A DNA stretch of 64,000 bases from Prevotella sp. (GTDB lineage: Bacteria; Bacteroidota; Bacteroidia; Bacteroidales; Bacteroidaceae). The position numbers were made by a program, and so were the translations under genes. Of the stretch, positions 25,043 to 33,532 are shown in pieces. Position 1 is the stretch's first letter. Every line of letters begins with the position of its first letter. The notes beneath the pieces are model-generated. The model was not told the origin of the DNA and made no database searches. It saw nothing but the letters and a program-made list of their open reading frames with translations. The DNA lies in contig JAEEVA010000008.1 in NCBI GenBank assembly GCA_016286995.1, positions 1 to 64,000 of the forward strand, read 5' to 3'.

Positions 25043-26695
25043 ATGATAGAAAGATTTTTGAAGCAGACAACATTCACGTCTGTAGAGGACTATAATAAGA
25101 ACCTGGAGTTTATCATTCCCGAGAACTTCAACTTCGCCTATGACGTGATGGACGTATGGGCTGAGGAGAAGCCCGAGGGGCTGGCAATACTATGGACGAA
25201 CGATCAGGGCGAGGAGATTCGTACAACATTCGCCCAGCTGAAAGAACAGACCGACCAGGCGGCATCGTACCTTCTGTCTCTGGGTATTGGCAAGAATGAC
25301 CCCGTGATGCTCATCCTGAAGCGCCATTACGAGTGGTGGGTCATTATGCTGGCTCTCTGCAAGATTGGTGCCATTGTCATTCCTGCCACCCACATGCTGA
25401 CCAAGCACGACTACGTCTATCGTAACACACGGGCATCGGTGAAAGCCATCATCTGTGCTGACGACGACTATATCACAGGACAAATCAAATTGGCCATGCC
25501 TGAGAGTCCGACAGTAAAACAGTATATCGCCTTAGGTGAGGTGGAAGGATTCCATAATTGGAGGAAAGAGTGGCAAAAGGCACCAAAGTTCCAACGTCCC
25601 GCCTTTGTCAACGATAACGACGACACCATGCTGATGTACTTCACTAGCGGCACCAGTGGCGAGCCAAAGATGGTGGCACACGACTACCTGTACGCCATGG
25701 GGCACCTGTCGACGGGAGTCTTCTGGCACAACCTTCACGAAGGTTCGCTCCACCTGACCGTAGCCGACACTGGCTGGGGAAAGGCCGTTTGGGGCAAGTT
25801 CTATGGCCAGTGGTTTGCCGGTGCAACGGTCTTCGTGTTCGATCATGAGAAATTCAATGCCGACACACTACTCCGACAGATGGAAAAGTACCGCGTGACG
25901 AGTTTCTGCGCACCACCAACCATCTATCGCTTTATGATTCGTGAAGACCTCTCGAAATACGACCTGAGTAGTCTCGAATACTGCACCACCGCCGGTGAGG
26001 CACTCAATCCCGCCGTGTTCGACAAGTTCAAGGAGAAAACCGGTATTCAGATGATGGAAGGCTTCGGACAGACCGAGACAACAATGACCCTCGGCACTTT
26101 CCCCTGGATGACACCGAAACCGGGTTCCATGGGCATCCCCAACGCCCAGTACGACATCGACCTGTTGCGTGCCGACGGCACCAGCTGCGAGGATGGCGAG
26201 AAGGGTGAAATAGTTATCCGTGTGGGCGACCGCAAGCCTATCGGTTTATTCAAAGAGTATTACCGTGACAAGGAGAAGACCCGCGAGGCTTGGCATGATG
26301 GTTACTATCACACCGGTGACATGGCTTGGCGCGACGAAGACGGCTACTACTGGTTTGAGGGACGTATTGATGACGTCATCAAGTCAAGCGGCTACCGCAT
26401 CGGTCCATTTGAGGTGGAATCGGCCCTGATGACCCACCCCGCCGTTGTGGAGTGCGCCATCACAGGTGTACCAGACGACATCCGCGGCATGGTGGTCAAA
26501 GCCACTGTCGTACTTGGCAAGGAGTGGAAAGACAAGGCCGGTGACGACCTTGTGAAAGAGCTTCAGCAACATGTAAAACGTGAAACGGCACCCTATAAAT
26601 ACCCCCGTATAGTGGAGTTTGTCGACGAGCTGCCAAAGACCATCAGCGGTAAGATCCGTCGCGTAGAAATCCGCCAGAAGGACGCGGAAAAATAA
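25043..26695 (+). CDS. AMP-forming acyl-CoA synthetase
   Basis: A 550-residue adenylate-forming enzyme. Core motifs: TSGTSGEPKMVAHD (A3, about residues 201-214), GFGQTETT (A5), YHTGDMAWRDEDGYYWFEGR (A7/A8) and PKTISGKIRR (A10, with the catalytic Lys). It activates a carboxylate as acyl-AMP and passes it to CoA. The sequence resembles medium-chain or aryl-acid synthetases more than acetyl-CoA synthetase, but the substrate is not certain. It has a strong Shine-Dalgarno site (TAGGAGG, about 12 nt before the ATG). It follows the XRE-cupin gene and lies 3 bp before yraN. Confidence 0.92.
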   Translation: MIERFLKQTTFTSVEDYNKNLEFIIPENFNFAYDVMDVWAEEKPEGLAILWTNDQGEEIRTTFAQLKEQTDQAASYLLSLGIGKNDPVMLILKRHYEWWVIMLALCKIGAIVIPATHMLTKHDYVYRNTRASVKAIICADDDYITGQIKLAMPESPTVKQYIALGEVEGFHNWRKEWQKAPKFQRPAFVNDNDDTMLMYFTSGTSGEPKMVAHDYLYAMGHLSTGVFWHNLHEGSLHLTVADTGWGKAVWGKFYGQWFAGATVFVFDHEKFNADTLLRQMEKYRVTSFCAPPTIYRFMIREDLSKYDLSSLEYCTTAGEALNPAVFDKFKEKTGIQMMEGFGQTETTMTLGTFPWMTPKPGSMGIPNAQYDIDLLRADGTSCEDGEKGEIVIRVGDRKPIGLFKEYYRDKEKTREAWHDGYYHTGDMAWRDEDGYYWFEGRIDDVIKSSGYRIGPFEVESALMTHPAVVECAITGVPDDIRGMVVKATVVLGKEWKDKAGDDLVKELQQHVKRETAPYKYPRIVEFVDELPKTISGKIRRVEIRQKDAEK

Positions 26696-26698
26696 AAG

Positions 26699-27061
26699 AT
26701 GGCTGCACATAACGAACTGGGTAAATGGGGCGAAGACCTTGCTGCGGACTACTTGCAGCACAAAGGTTACACCATTGTTGAACGCGACTGGAAGTCAGGC
26801 CATCGCGACATTGACATCATTGCCCGTGATACCAACGGAACATTGATTTTTGTCGAGGTCAAGACACGTCGCAACACCCTATTCGGCAATCCTGAGGAAG
26901 CAGTCAACTATCAGAAATTACAGAGTCTGAAAAGTGCCATGAACCATTACGTCAAATATTGCCGGTTTAATGGCGAGGTGCGTTTGGATATCATCACTGT
27001 AGTAGGAACCATAGGGCAAGAGCCGCAAATTGAACATATCATAGACATAGCACTGTTTTAA
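26699..27061 (+). CDS. YraN family (UPF0102) endonuclease-like protein
   Basis: A 120-residue protein with the family's conserved core: GKWGEDLAADYL at the start, HRDIDIIARD, then FVEVKTRR (PD-(D/E)xK-like: Asp, then Glu-x-Lys), and the ending NYQKLQSLKSAMNHYV. The role is not settled; a nuclease function is inferred from the fold. It begins 3 bp after the synthetase stop, so it is translated from the same mRNA. Confidence 0.92.
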   Translation: MAAHNELGKWGEDLAADYLQHKGYTIVERDWKSGHRDIDIIARDTNGTLIFVEVKTRRNTLFGNPEEAVNYQKLQSLKSAMNHYVKYCRFNGEVRLDIITVVGTIGQEPQIEHIIDIALF

Positions 27062-27100
27062 AGGGAAAAGGGAAAAGGGAATAGTAAATAGTGAAAAATT
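27061..27100. repeat. short heptamer array before proB
   Basis: GGGAAAA twice, then GGGAATA, GTAAATA and GTGAAAA, all 7-bp steps. Confidence 0.65.
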
Positions 27101-27110
27101 GGCTACCGCA

Positions 27111-27884
27111 ATGAAAAGAAGAATAGTGATAAAGATTGGCTCGAACGTGCTGACACGCAAGGATGGCAAGCTCGACGTCACACGCATGTCGGCGCTGGTC
27201 GATCAGGTAGCATGGCTGCGCCGTCAGGACATTGAGGTCATCCTTGTGTCATCGGGTGCTGTGGCCTGCGGCCGACGTGAGCTGACAGTCGACCACTCGC
27301 TGGACTCCGTGGAACAGCGCCAGCTGTTCAGTGCCGTCGGACAGGTGAAGCTCGTAGGTCTTTACTACGACCTGTTCCGCGAATTCGGCATCCATGTCGG
27401 CCAGGTGCTCACAATGAAGGAAAACTTCGAGCCAGGAGAACAGTATCGCAATCAGCGTGCCTGCATGACTGTCATGCTTGAGAATGACGTGCTGCCCATC
27501 GTCAACGAAAACGACACCGTTAGCGTCACCGAGCTGATGTTCACCGACAATGACGAACTGTCCGGACTCATCGCACAGATGATGAAGGCCGACACACTCA
27601 TCCTCTTGAGCAACATCGACGGCATCTATGATGGTCATCCCGACAATCCCGCATCGCAGATTATTCCAACCGTTGAACCCGGCACCGACCTCTCACAATA
27701 CATCAAGGCCGAGAAGAGTGCCTTCGGACGTGGTGGCATGCACTCGAAGTACACCACTGCACAGAAGGTACAGCAAGCCGGTATCCGTGTCATCATTGCC
27801 AACGGCGAACGCGACGATATTCTCATCCATCTCATTGAACATCAAAACGAAACACCCCATACAGAATTCATACCATGCAACTGA
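27111..27884 (+). CDS. proB: glutamate 5-kinase
   Basis: A 257-residue amino acid kinase. The ATG at 27111 ([15 protein letters not shown]) was preferred over a TTG four codons earlier. Motifs: [10 protein letters not shown] (phosphate loop), [31 protein letters not shown] and [13 protein letters not shown]. It catalyses the first step of proline synthesis. It is about 100 residues shorter than the Escherichia coli enzyme because it has no C-terminal PUA domain, which may change feedback control. It overlaps proA by 10 bp. Confidence 0.95.
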   Translation: MKRRIVIKIGSNVLTRKDGKLDVTRMSALVDQVAWLRRQDIEVILVSSGAVACGRRELTVDHSLDSVEQRQLFSAVGQVKLVGLYYDLFREFGIHVGQVLTMKENFEPGEQYRNQRACMTVMLENDVLPIVNENDTVSVTELMFTDNDELSGLIAQMMKADTLILLSNIDGIYDGHPDNPASQIIPTVEPGTDLSQYIKAEKSAFGRGGMHSKYTTAQKVQQAGIRVIIANGERDDILIHLIEHQNETPHTEFIPCN

Positions 27885-29122
27885 CAGAAACATTCAAACG
27901 AGTAAAAGCCGCCAGCCGTACGCTGACGCACCTGACTGATGCCCAACGCAGCCACATCCTGAATTGTGTGGCAGACGCCATCATCGACTACAAAGAGCGC
28001 ATCCTCGCCGCCAACGAGAAAGACCTGACGAAGATGGACCCGAAGAATCCGCTCTACGACCGTCTGCAACTGACAGAAAAACGTCTCGACGACATTGCCG
28101 GCGACATGCGCAACGTGGCTAACCTGCCCTCACCATTGGGTCATGTCACTAAGGAAAAGACACTCCCCAACGGACTGCGCCTGCATCGTGTCAGCGTACC
28201 GTTTGGCGTCATTGGCATGATTTACGAGGCTCGTCCTAACGTCACCTTTGACGTCTTCAGTCTTTGTTTCAAGAGCGGCAATGCCTGCGTACTGAAAGGT
28301 GGCAGCGATGCCGACCTCTCCAATCAGGCTGCCGTAGAACTCATCCACGAAGTCCTGGAGCGCTTCGACGTCAATCCTGACGTAGTGACACTATTGCCTG
28401 CTACCCATGAAGCAACGGGAGAGATGCTCAATGCCGTAGGCTATATCGACCTCTGCATACCACGTGGCGGACGACGTCTCATCGATTTCGTCCGTAACAC
28501 AGCACGTATTCCCGTCATCGAGACAGGAGCCGGTGTGGTCAATACCTATTTTGACAAGGACGGTGACCTCAAGATGGGCAAGAAGATTATCTGCAACGCC
28601 AAGACACGCCGTGTCAGTGTCTGCAATGCGCTCGACTGCCTCATCATCCACGAGAGCCGCTTGGGCGACCTCTTCGAGCTGGTCAAGCCACTACTCGACC
28701 ACAAGGTGGTACTCTATGCCGACGGTCCTGCCTATCAGCTGTTGACAGGGCACTATCCGACCATCTTGCTGCAACCTGCCACAGCAGAGTATTTCGGCAC
28801 TGAGTTCATGGACTACAAAATGGCTATCCGCACCGTTACCAGTCTTGACGAGGCTTTGGCACATATCGACCAGTACGGCAGCGGACATAGTGAGGCCATC
28901 ATCACACAGAATGAGGAAACGGCCCGTCAGTTCCAAAGCTACGTCGATGCAGCCTGTGTCTACTGGAATGCTCCGACCAGCTTCACCGACGGTGCACAGT
29001 TTGGTCTGGGAGCCGAAATCGGCATCTCTACCCAGAAGCTCGGTCCCCGTGGTCCCATGGCTTTAGAGGAAATCACCACCTACAAATGGATTATCGAGGG
29101 CGAAGGACAGGTGCGAGCATAG
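27875..29122 (+). CDS. proA: gamma-glutamyl phosphate reductase
   Basis: A 415-residue member of the aldehyde dehydrogenase superfamily. Typical segments: [30 protein letters not shown] (about residues 107-125), the catalytic Cys in [12 protein letters not shown] (about 250), and the end motif [21 protein letters not shown]. It reduces gamma-glutamyl phosphate to the semialdehyde with NADPH, the second step of proline synthesis. Its start overlaps proB by 10 bp, so the two are translationally coupled. Confidence 0.97.
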   Translation: MQLTETFKRVKAASRTLTHLTDAQRSHILNCVADAIIDYKERILAANEKDLTKMDPKNPLYDRLQLTEKRLDDIAGDMRNVANLPSPLGHVTKEKTLPNGLRLHRVSVPFGVIGMIYEARPNVTFDVFSLCFKSGNACVLKGGSDADLSNQAAVELIHEVLERFDVNPDVVTLLPATHEATGEMLNAVGYIDLCIPRGGRRLIDFVRNTARIPVIETGAGVVNTYFDKDGDLKMGKKIICNAKTRRVSVCNALDCLIIHESRLGDLFELVKPLLDHKVVLYADGPAYQLLTGHYPTILLQPATAEYFGTEFMDYKMAIRTVTSLDEALAHIDQYGSGHSEAIITQNEETARQFQSYVDAACVYWNAPTSFTDGAQFGLGAEIGISTQKLGPRGPMALEEITTYKWIIEGEGQVRA

Positions 29123-29126
29123 CTCG

Positions 29127-29193
29127 TAAATTAAGAGTTAAGAATTAAGAGTTGTCGGCTCCGCCGATTAGAAATTATGAATTAAGAATTATT
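29127..29193. repeat. composite repeat with TCGGC hairpin before the carbamoyltransferase
   Basis: TTAAGAG/TTAAGAA units, the hairpin TCGGCTCCGCCGA (29155-29167), then TTATGAA/TTAAGAA units up to the start codon. Third copy of the composite found at 2217-2384 and 15130-15184. Confidence 0.75.
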
Positions 29194-30228
29194 ATGCGCA
29201 CATTTATCAACGTACAGGATATCGGACCGTTGGATAAGGCAATGGCCGAGGCATTTGAGATCAAGAACGACCGTTACAAGTATCAGCATCTTGGCCGGAA
29301 CAAGACCCTGATGATGATTTTCTTCAATAATTCGCTGCGCACACGACTGTCGACCCAAAAAGCCGCCATGAATCTCGGCATGAATGTCATCGTGCTCGAC
29401 GTCAATGCTGGTGCATGGAAACTCGAAACCGAACGCGGCGTCATCATGGATGGCGACAAGTCTGAGCACCTGCTTGAGGCCATCCCCGTTATGGGCTGTT
29501 ATTGCGACATCATCGGCGTACGCTCCTTTGCCGGACTGACCGACCGCGAATACGACTATGCAGAGACTGTACTCCAACAGTTTATCAAATACAGCGGCCG
29601 CCCCGTCTTTGCGATGGAAACGGCTACTGTCCATCCCCTGCAGGCCTTCGCCGACCTCATCACCATCGAGGAGCATTGGAAGAAGACCCTCTCTGGCTCC
29701 CCCTGTTTAGGGGGAGGACCCAAAGCCGCCCCTGAACAGGGGAGGTTGGAGGGGTCCCGCCCAAAGGTCGTCCTTACCTGGGCTCCCCACTGCCGTGCCT
29801 TGCCACAGGCCGTACCTAACAGCTTTGCCCAGTGGATGAATGCCGCTCCAGATGTGGATCTCGTCATCACCCATCCAAAGGGCTATGAACTTGACCCACA
29901 GTTTGTGGGTGATGCCCGCATAGAATATGACCAGAAGAAAGCCTTCGAGGGGGCAGATTTCATCTATGCCAAGAACTGGTCGAACCCTGGCGTGACGAAT
30001 CCCGCCGATTACGGCAAGATTACCTGCGAGGACCGTTCATGGACTGTTGATACCGAGCACATGTCGTGGACCAACGATGGCAAGTTCATGCACTGCCTGC
30101 CCGTGCGCCGCAACCTCATCGTAACGGACGACGTCATTGAGTCGCCAAATAGCCTCGTCATTCCCGAAGCTGCCAACCGCGAAATCAGCTGCTCAGTGGT
30201 CCTCAAGCGTATGCTCGAAGCTTTGTAA
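29194..30228 (+). CDS. argF': N-succinylornithine carbamoyltransferase (SOTCase type), with a palindromic insert
   Basis: A 344-residue carbamoyltransferase starting MRTFINVQD. The carbamoyl phosphate motif is NNSLRTRLST (residues 45-54, the STRT-equivalent), with HPLQ later and HCLPVRRN near the C-terminus. It is closest to the Bacteroidota enzyme acting on N-succinylornithine in arginine synthesis. The loop residue that decides succinyl against acetyl substrate (Pro90 in Bacteroides fragilis, Glu92 in Xanthomonas, as I recall) is Ser90 here (GDKSEHL), which fits the succinyl type. Residues 166-188 are an extra segment coded by a GC-rich palindromic insert, between KKT and RPKVVLTWAPH. Genes for the rest of the arginine pathway are not in the window. 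Confidence 0.9.
   Translation: MRTFINVQDIGPLDKAMAEAFEIKNDRYKYQHLGRNKTLMMIFFNNSLRTRLSTQKAAMNLGMNVIVLDVNAGAWKLETERGVIMDGDKSEHLLEAIPVMGCYCDIIGVRSFAGLTDREYDYAETVLQQFIKYSGRPVFAMETATVHPLQAFADLITIEEHWKKTLSGSPCLGGGPKAAPEQGRLEGSRPKVVLTWAPHCRALPQAVPNSFAQWMNAAPDVDLVITHPKGYELDPQFVGDARIEYDQKKAFEGADFIYAKNWSNPGVTNPADYGKITCEDRSWTVDTEHMSWTNDGKFMHCLPVRRNLIVTDDVIESPNSLVIPEAANREISCSVVLKRMLEAL
29689..29757 (+). repeat. in-frame GC-rich palindromic insert in the carbamoyltransferase gene
   Basis: 69 bp (23 codons) containing the hairpin CTCCCCCTGTTTAGGGGGAG and a second palindromic piece, CCCCTGAACAGGGG. Removing it restores the family's expected continuity (KKT joined to RPKVV). Unlike the other arrays it is not heptameric. 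Confidence 0.75.
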
Positions 30229-30260
30229 AAGCAAAACAGGACAGCACATTGACCGTCGAT

Positions 30261-31139
30261 TCAGCTCTTCCGGTATTCCGAAGGGCTCATGCCGACGCGT
30301 TCCTTGAAGTATTTGCCAAGGAATGACTGGTTGGGGAAACAAAGCTCGTCAGTTATCTCCTTGATACTCTTGGTGCTGTTCTTCAGCAACACGCGGATTT
30401 CCAGAATGACATAACTGTCAATCCACTCGTTGGGAGTACGCTTACTAACCTGCTTCACCACTTCAGACAGATATTTGGGAGTGATGCACAACTGCTGTGC
30501 ATACCAACTGACTCGCCGTTCAGTGCGGAAGTTATTCTCCAGCAGACGAATGAACCTAGCAAAGAAAGCATCAGCACGCGTATGCGTTTTCTGCTCACTT
30601 TGTTCTATACGCCAAATCACACCCGACATGTCGTAGAACATTGCAAGAAGTAGCGCTTTCACCAAATCGGTCCGATAATGATGCTGTTTATCGGCAATCT
30701 TGTTGCGAATCGTTTGGTAATAGTTGCCATAGACCTGAATCTCGCGGGGTGTCAGCTGTACTACAGGGTTATTCATGGAAAAAAGCAAAAGCGAAGAGAC
30801 GTTCTTGACGTTCTGCACGAAGCTATGGTAGAATTCCGTACTGACCATAATACACTGACACTCGAAATCGGGCGATGCCATGTAGTTGTCAACAATGTGG
30901 CGCTCTGAAATGAATAGCAGGTCACCTGGTTGAACACGCTGTTCACGTGTATCAATACTATACTGTGCACGTCCTTTCTTACAGAGTGCCATCAGAATGA
31001 AGTTCAGTCGCGTGGGGTTGGCCGGGATGGAAGCATCGGCAATGCGGTCTGACAGTACCAGTCCCTCGTCTAAATACGTTGTGTTACCCCAGTTGCGCAC
31101 CTGTTCAAGATGTGTGTCGATAATTTGATGATTTACCAT
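30261..31139 (-). CDS. AraC family transcriptional regulator
   Basis: A 292-residue regulator. Residues about 1-170 are a ligand-sensing region of the cupin-like type (DRIADASIPANPTRLNF, VQPGDLLFISERH). Residues about 190-292 are the two-helix-turn-helix AraC domain (WYAQQLCITPKYLSEVVKQ, then IKEITDELCFPNQSFLGKYFKER and GMSPSEYRKS). Its start overlaps the end of the GH95 gene by 7 bp, so it is translated from the same message and probably regulates the fucosidase or a related glycan locus elsewhere. That target is inferred. Confidence 0.92.
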   Translation of the reverse strand: MVNHQIIDTHLEQVRNWGNTTYLDEGLVLSDRIADASIPANPTRLNFILMALCKKGRAQYSIDTREQRVQPGDLLFISERHIVDNYMASPDFECQCIMVSTEFYHSFVQNVKNVSSLLLFSMNNPVVQLTPREIQVYGNYYQTIRNKIADKQHHYRTDLVKALLLAMFYDMSGVIWRIEQSEQKTHTRADAFFARFIRLLENNFRTERRVSWYAQQLCITPKYLSEVVKQVSKRTPNEWIDSYVILEIRVLLKNSTKSIKEITDELCFPNQSFLGKYFKERVGMSPSEYRKS

Positions 31140-33532
31140 GTCTTAAGAGGCATTGTCTGCCCTGCTTTTAATTGGATTATTTTAGTCTGATGATTATATA
31201 ATAAGGTGACGGTTCCTTCGCGGCGTGCCGTAATTTCGGCTTGTCGCACTATACCGTCCTTCCACTCAAAGGACACCTCATAACCGCCACGGGCACAAAG
31301 GCCGCTGACGGCACCGTCGCTCCACGCCTTCGGACAGGCTGGCAGCAATTCAATGGTACTCCGTGCTTCCGACACGGAGTATTCGCTCTGCATGAGCATC
31401 TCGCAAACGCCAGCAGTACCGCCGAAGTTGCCATCAATCTGGAAGGGTGGATGCGCATCGAAGAGGTTCGGATAAGTGCCGCCACCATGACTGTAGTTAG
31501 GTGTACGGTCACCCTCGGGAGCTACGGCGGTGAGCAACTTCTGGTATATCTGGTAGGCTTTCTCGCCATTCTTCAGCCGTGCCCATAGGTTGATACGCCA
31601 GCCGGTGCTCCACCCCGTCGTCTCGTCACCCTTCTGAATCAGCGTCTGTTCACACGCTGCCAGCAATTTTTCACTCTTCACTCTTAACTCTTCACTTTCT
31701 ATATGATGCCCTGGATAGAGTCCGATGAGATGGCTCTGGTGGCGATGATGCGGGTCTTGGTCGGCCCAGTCGTAATACCACTCATTGAGGTCGTCGTCTT
31801 TACCGATGGTATAGGGATGCAGCTTGTCCAGTGCCGACTGATAGGCAGCAACATTGTCGCCACAAAGGGTACCGGCAGCGATGACATCCGTCAGCAATTC
31901 GCGAACGATGGCCAGGTCAGCAGTACCCCCGTAGCACGTCACACCGGCATAGCCTTGGTCGGTAACGTATACATTCTCAGGCGATGTAGAGGGAGCAGTA
32001 ATGAGCTCGCCAGGCTGCTTTGGATTATCTACGAGCCAGCTGAGACAGAAGTCTGCTGCGCCTTTCATCAATGGGTAAGCCGTCTGGCGAAGGAAAACTT
32101 CGTCACACGTGAAGAGGTAGCGCTCCCACAATGTCTGTACAAGCCAGGCTCCACCCATATTCCAGTTGGCCCACATAGGACTCTCACGTTTTTCACCTAC
32201 AGGGTTGGTCATCGCCCAGAGGTCGCTATTGTGGCTGGAGCACCATCCCTTGTCAATGCCATAATAGTTGCGTGCCGTATATTGTCCGTTTGTTGCCAAT
32301 GCACGCATAAAGTCGTCAAGCGGACCGGCCATCTCTGCCAGATTAGCCGTAAAGGCCGGCCAGTAGTTCTCCTCAAGATTGATGTTCACCGTATAGTTGC
32401 CACGCCACGGCGACCACAGGTGGGGGGTCCACAACCCTTGCAGATTAGCCGGCACACCCTGAGTACGTGAACAGCTGATGAGCAGGTAGCGACCATACTG
32501 GAAATAGAGGGTCTCCAGATAGCAGTTGTCCTTTCGTTCTCTCAGCAGCACATCCGTGGGAATGCGGTCCTGTATGTCGTCATGGCATGACGACATACCC
32601 AACCTCAGTTTCACGCGGTCGTAATACTGGCGGTAGTCGGTAATATGGCGCTGGCGGGTTTCGTCGTAACGTATGATTTGCGTATGCCAGATGTCATCAG
32701 AAGCACGCTCCAAATAGGGTGCGCCCTCCTTTACGGGATGCTTGTCATAGCCGTTGAAGCTGGTTTCGTTGATAATATAGACTACGGCATCAGTAGCTGC
32801 AGTGATGGTCAGCGAAGAGTCGCTGGCTGTCACTTGTCCGTCGGTATTGACCTTCAGCATCGTACAGAAATGAATGCTCTCCTGAGGGTCGCCAGTAGCG
32901 TGTCCCGTCATCGTGAGCTGATGGCCACTGCTCTTGACCTTATGAGGTACCTGTGCCGTCAACGACAAGCGGACGTTAATGGCCCCTTGCAGACGGATAG
33001 CGATGAGCTTGTCTGGGTTCGAGGCGTAATACTCGCGTTTAACGGTCTTCCCATCACGTACATAACGGTCACAAACAATGGCGCTATCAAGGCTCAGGCT
33101 ACGGCGGTAGTCGGTGACGACACCCTCGTTGAGGTCGTTGATGTGCAACGTGCCCAACGGCTGGTAGAACTGTGAATTAGGACCTTGTACGTGTAACTGC
33201 AGGGAGTCGGCCTTCGGATAGTCTTCATTGAAAAGTGCCTCACGTATCTTCGGAATCCATTGGTGTGCGTCGGCATCCTGATTCCGGTCCACAGGCTTTC
33301 CTGTCCAGAAGGTGATATCGTTCAGATAGATGACGTTGTCGTCCGTACCGCCATAGACAAGGGCACCAAGCTTGCCGTTACCGATGGGCAGCGACTCTTC
33401 GAAGTAGTTTGCCGGATGATCGTACCACAAATGCATAACGGGCTGCTGCTGGGCTGAACAGGTCAACACAGGCAGTAGCAAAAGGACAAAAAAGGAGAAC
33501 CACCGTGATTCTCCTTTTTGTGTGTTATGCAT
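31133..33532 (-). CDS. glycoside hydrolase family 95 (alpha-L-fucosidase / alpha-L-galactosidase)
   Basis: A 799-residue enzyme from the ATG at 33530-33532. It begins with a signal peptide (WFSFFVLLLLPVLTCSA), then QPVMHLWYDHPANYFEESLPIGNGKLGALVYGG, the GH95 N-terminal signature (residues about 36-68). Later typical segments are TVNINLEENYWPAFTANLAE and QIDGNFGGTAGVCEML. GH95 acts on terminal fucose or galactose of host or plant glycans in the periplasm or at the surface. The start overlaps gyrB by 8 bp, and codons 5-15 coincide with the gyrB terminator. Residues about 611-622 (SEELRVKSEKL) come from an in-frame heptamer array. The 3' end overlaps the AraC gene by 7 bp. Confidence 0.93.
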   Translation of the reverse strand: MHNTQKGESRWFSFFVLLLLPVLTCSAQQQPVMHLWYDHPANYFEESLPIGNGKLGALVYGGTDDNVIYLNDITFWTGKPVDRNQDADAHQWIPKIREALFNEDYPKADSLQLHVQGPNSQFYQPLGTLHINDLNEGVVTDYRRSLSLDSAIVCDRYVRDGKTVKREYYASNPDKLIAIRLQGAINVRLSLTAQVPHKVKSSGHQLTMTGHATGDPQESIHFCTMLKVNTDGQVTASDSSLTITAATDAVVYIINETSFNGYDKHPVKEGAPYLERASDDIWHTQIIRYDETRQRHITDYRQYYDRVKLRLGMSSCHDDIQDRIPTDVLLRERKDNCYLETLYFQYGRYLLISCSRTQGVPANLQGLWTPHLWSPWRGNYTVNINLEENYWPAFTANLAEMAGPLDDFMRALATNGQYTARNYYGIDKGWCSSHNSDLWAMTNPVGEKRESPMWANWNMGGAWLVQTLWERYLFTCDEVFLRQTAYPLMKGAADFCLSWLVDNPKQPGELITAPSTSPENVYVTDQGYAGVTCYGGTADLAIVRELLTDVIAAGTLCGDNVAAYQSALDKLHPYTIGKDDDLNEWYYDWADQDPHHRHQSHLIGLYPGHHIESEELRVKSEKLLAACEQTLIQKGDETTGWSTGWRINLWARLKNGEKAYQIYQKLLTAVAPEGDRTPNYSHGGGTYPNLFDAHPPFQIDGNFGGTAGVCEMLMQSEYSVSEARSTIELLPACPKAWSDGAVSGLCARGGYEVSFEWKDGIVRQAEITARREGTVTLLYNHQTKIIQLKAGQTMPLKTW
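31667..31700 (-). repeat. in-frame heptamer array in the GH95 gene
   Basis: Units CTCTTCA, CTCTTAA, CTCTTCA and variants with a 7-bp step; translated as a Glu/Lys-rich loop. Confidence 0.7.
33486..33519 (-). terminator. gyrB terminator lying inside the GH95 signal-peptide codons
   Basis: Read on the minus strand: AAAAAGGAGAA, loop TCACGGTGG, then TTCTCCTTTTTT. The hairpin begins 6 nt after the gyrB stop. It is also codons 5-15 of the GH95 gene. Confidence 0.7.
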
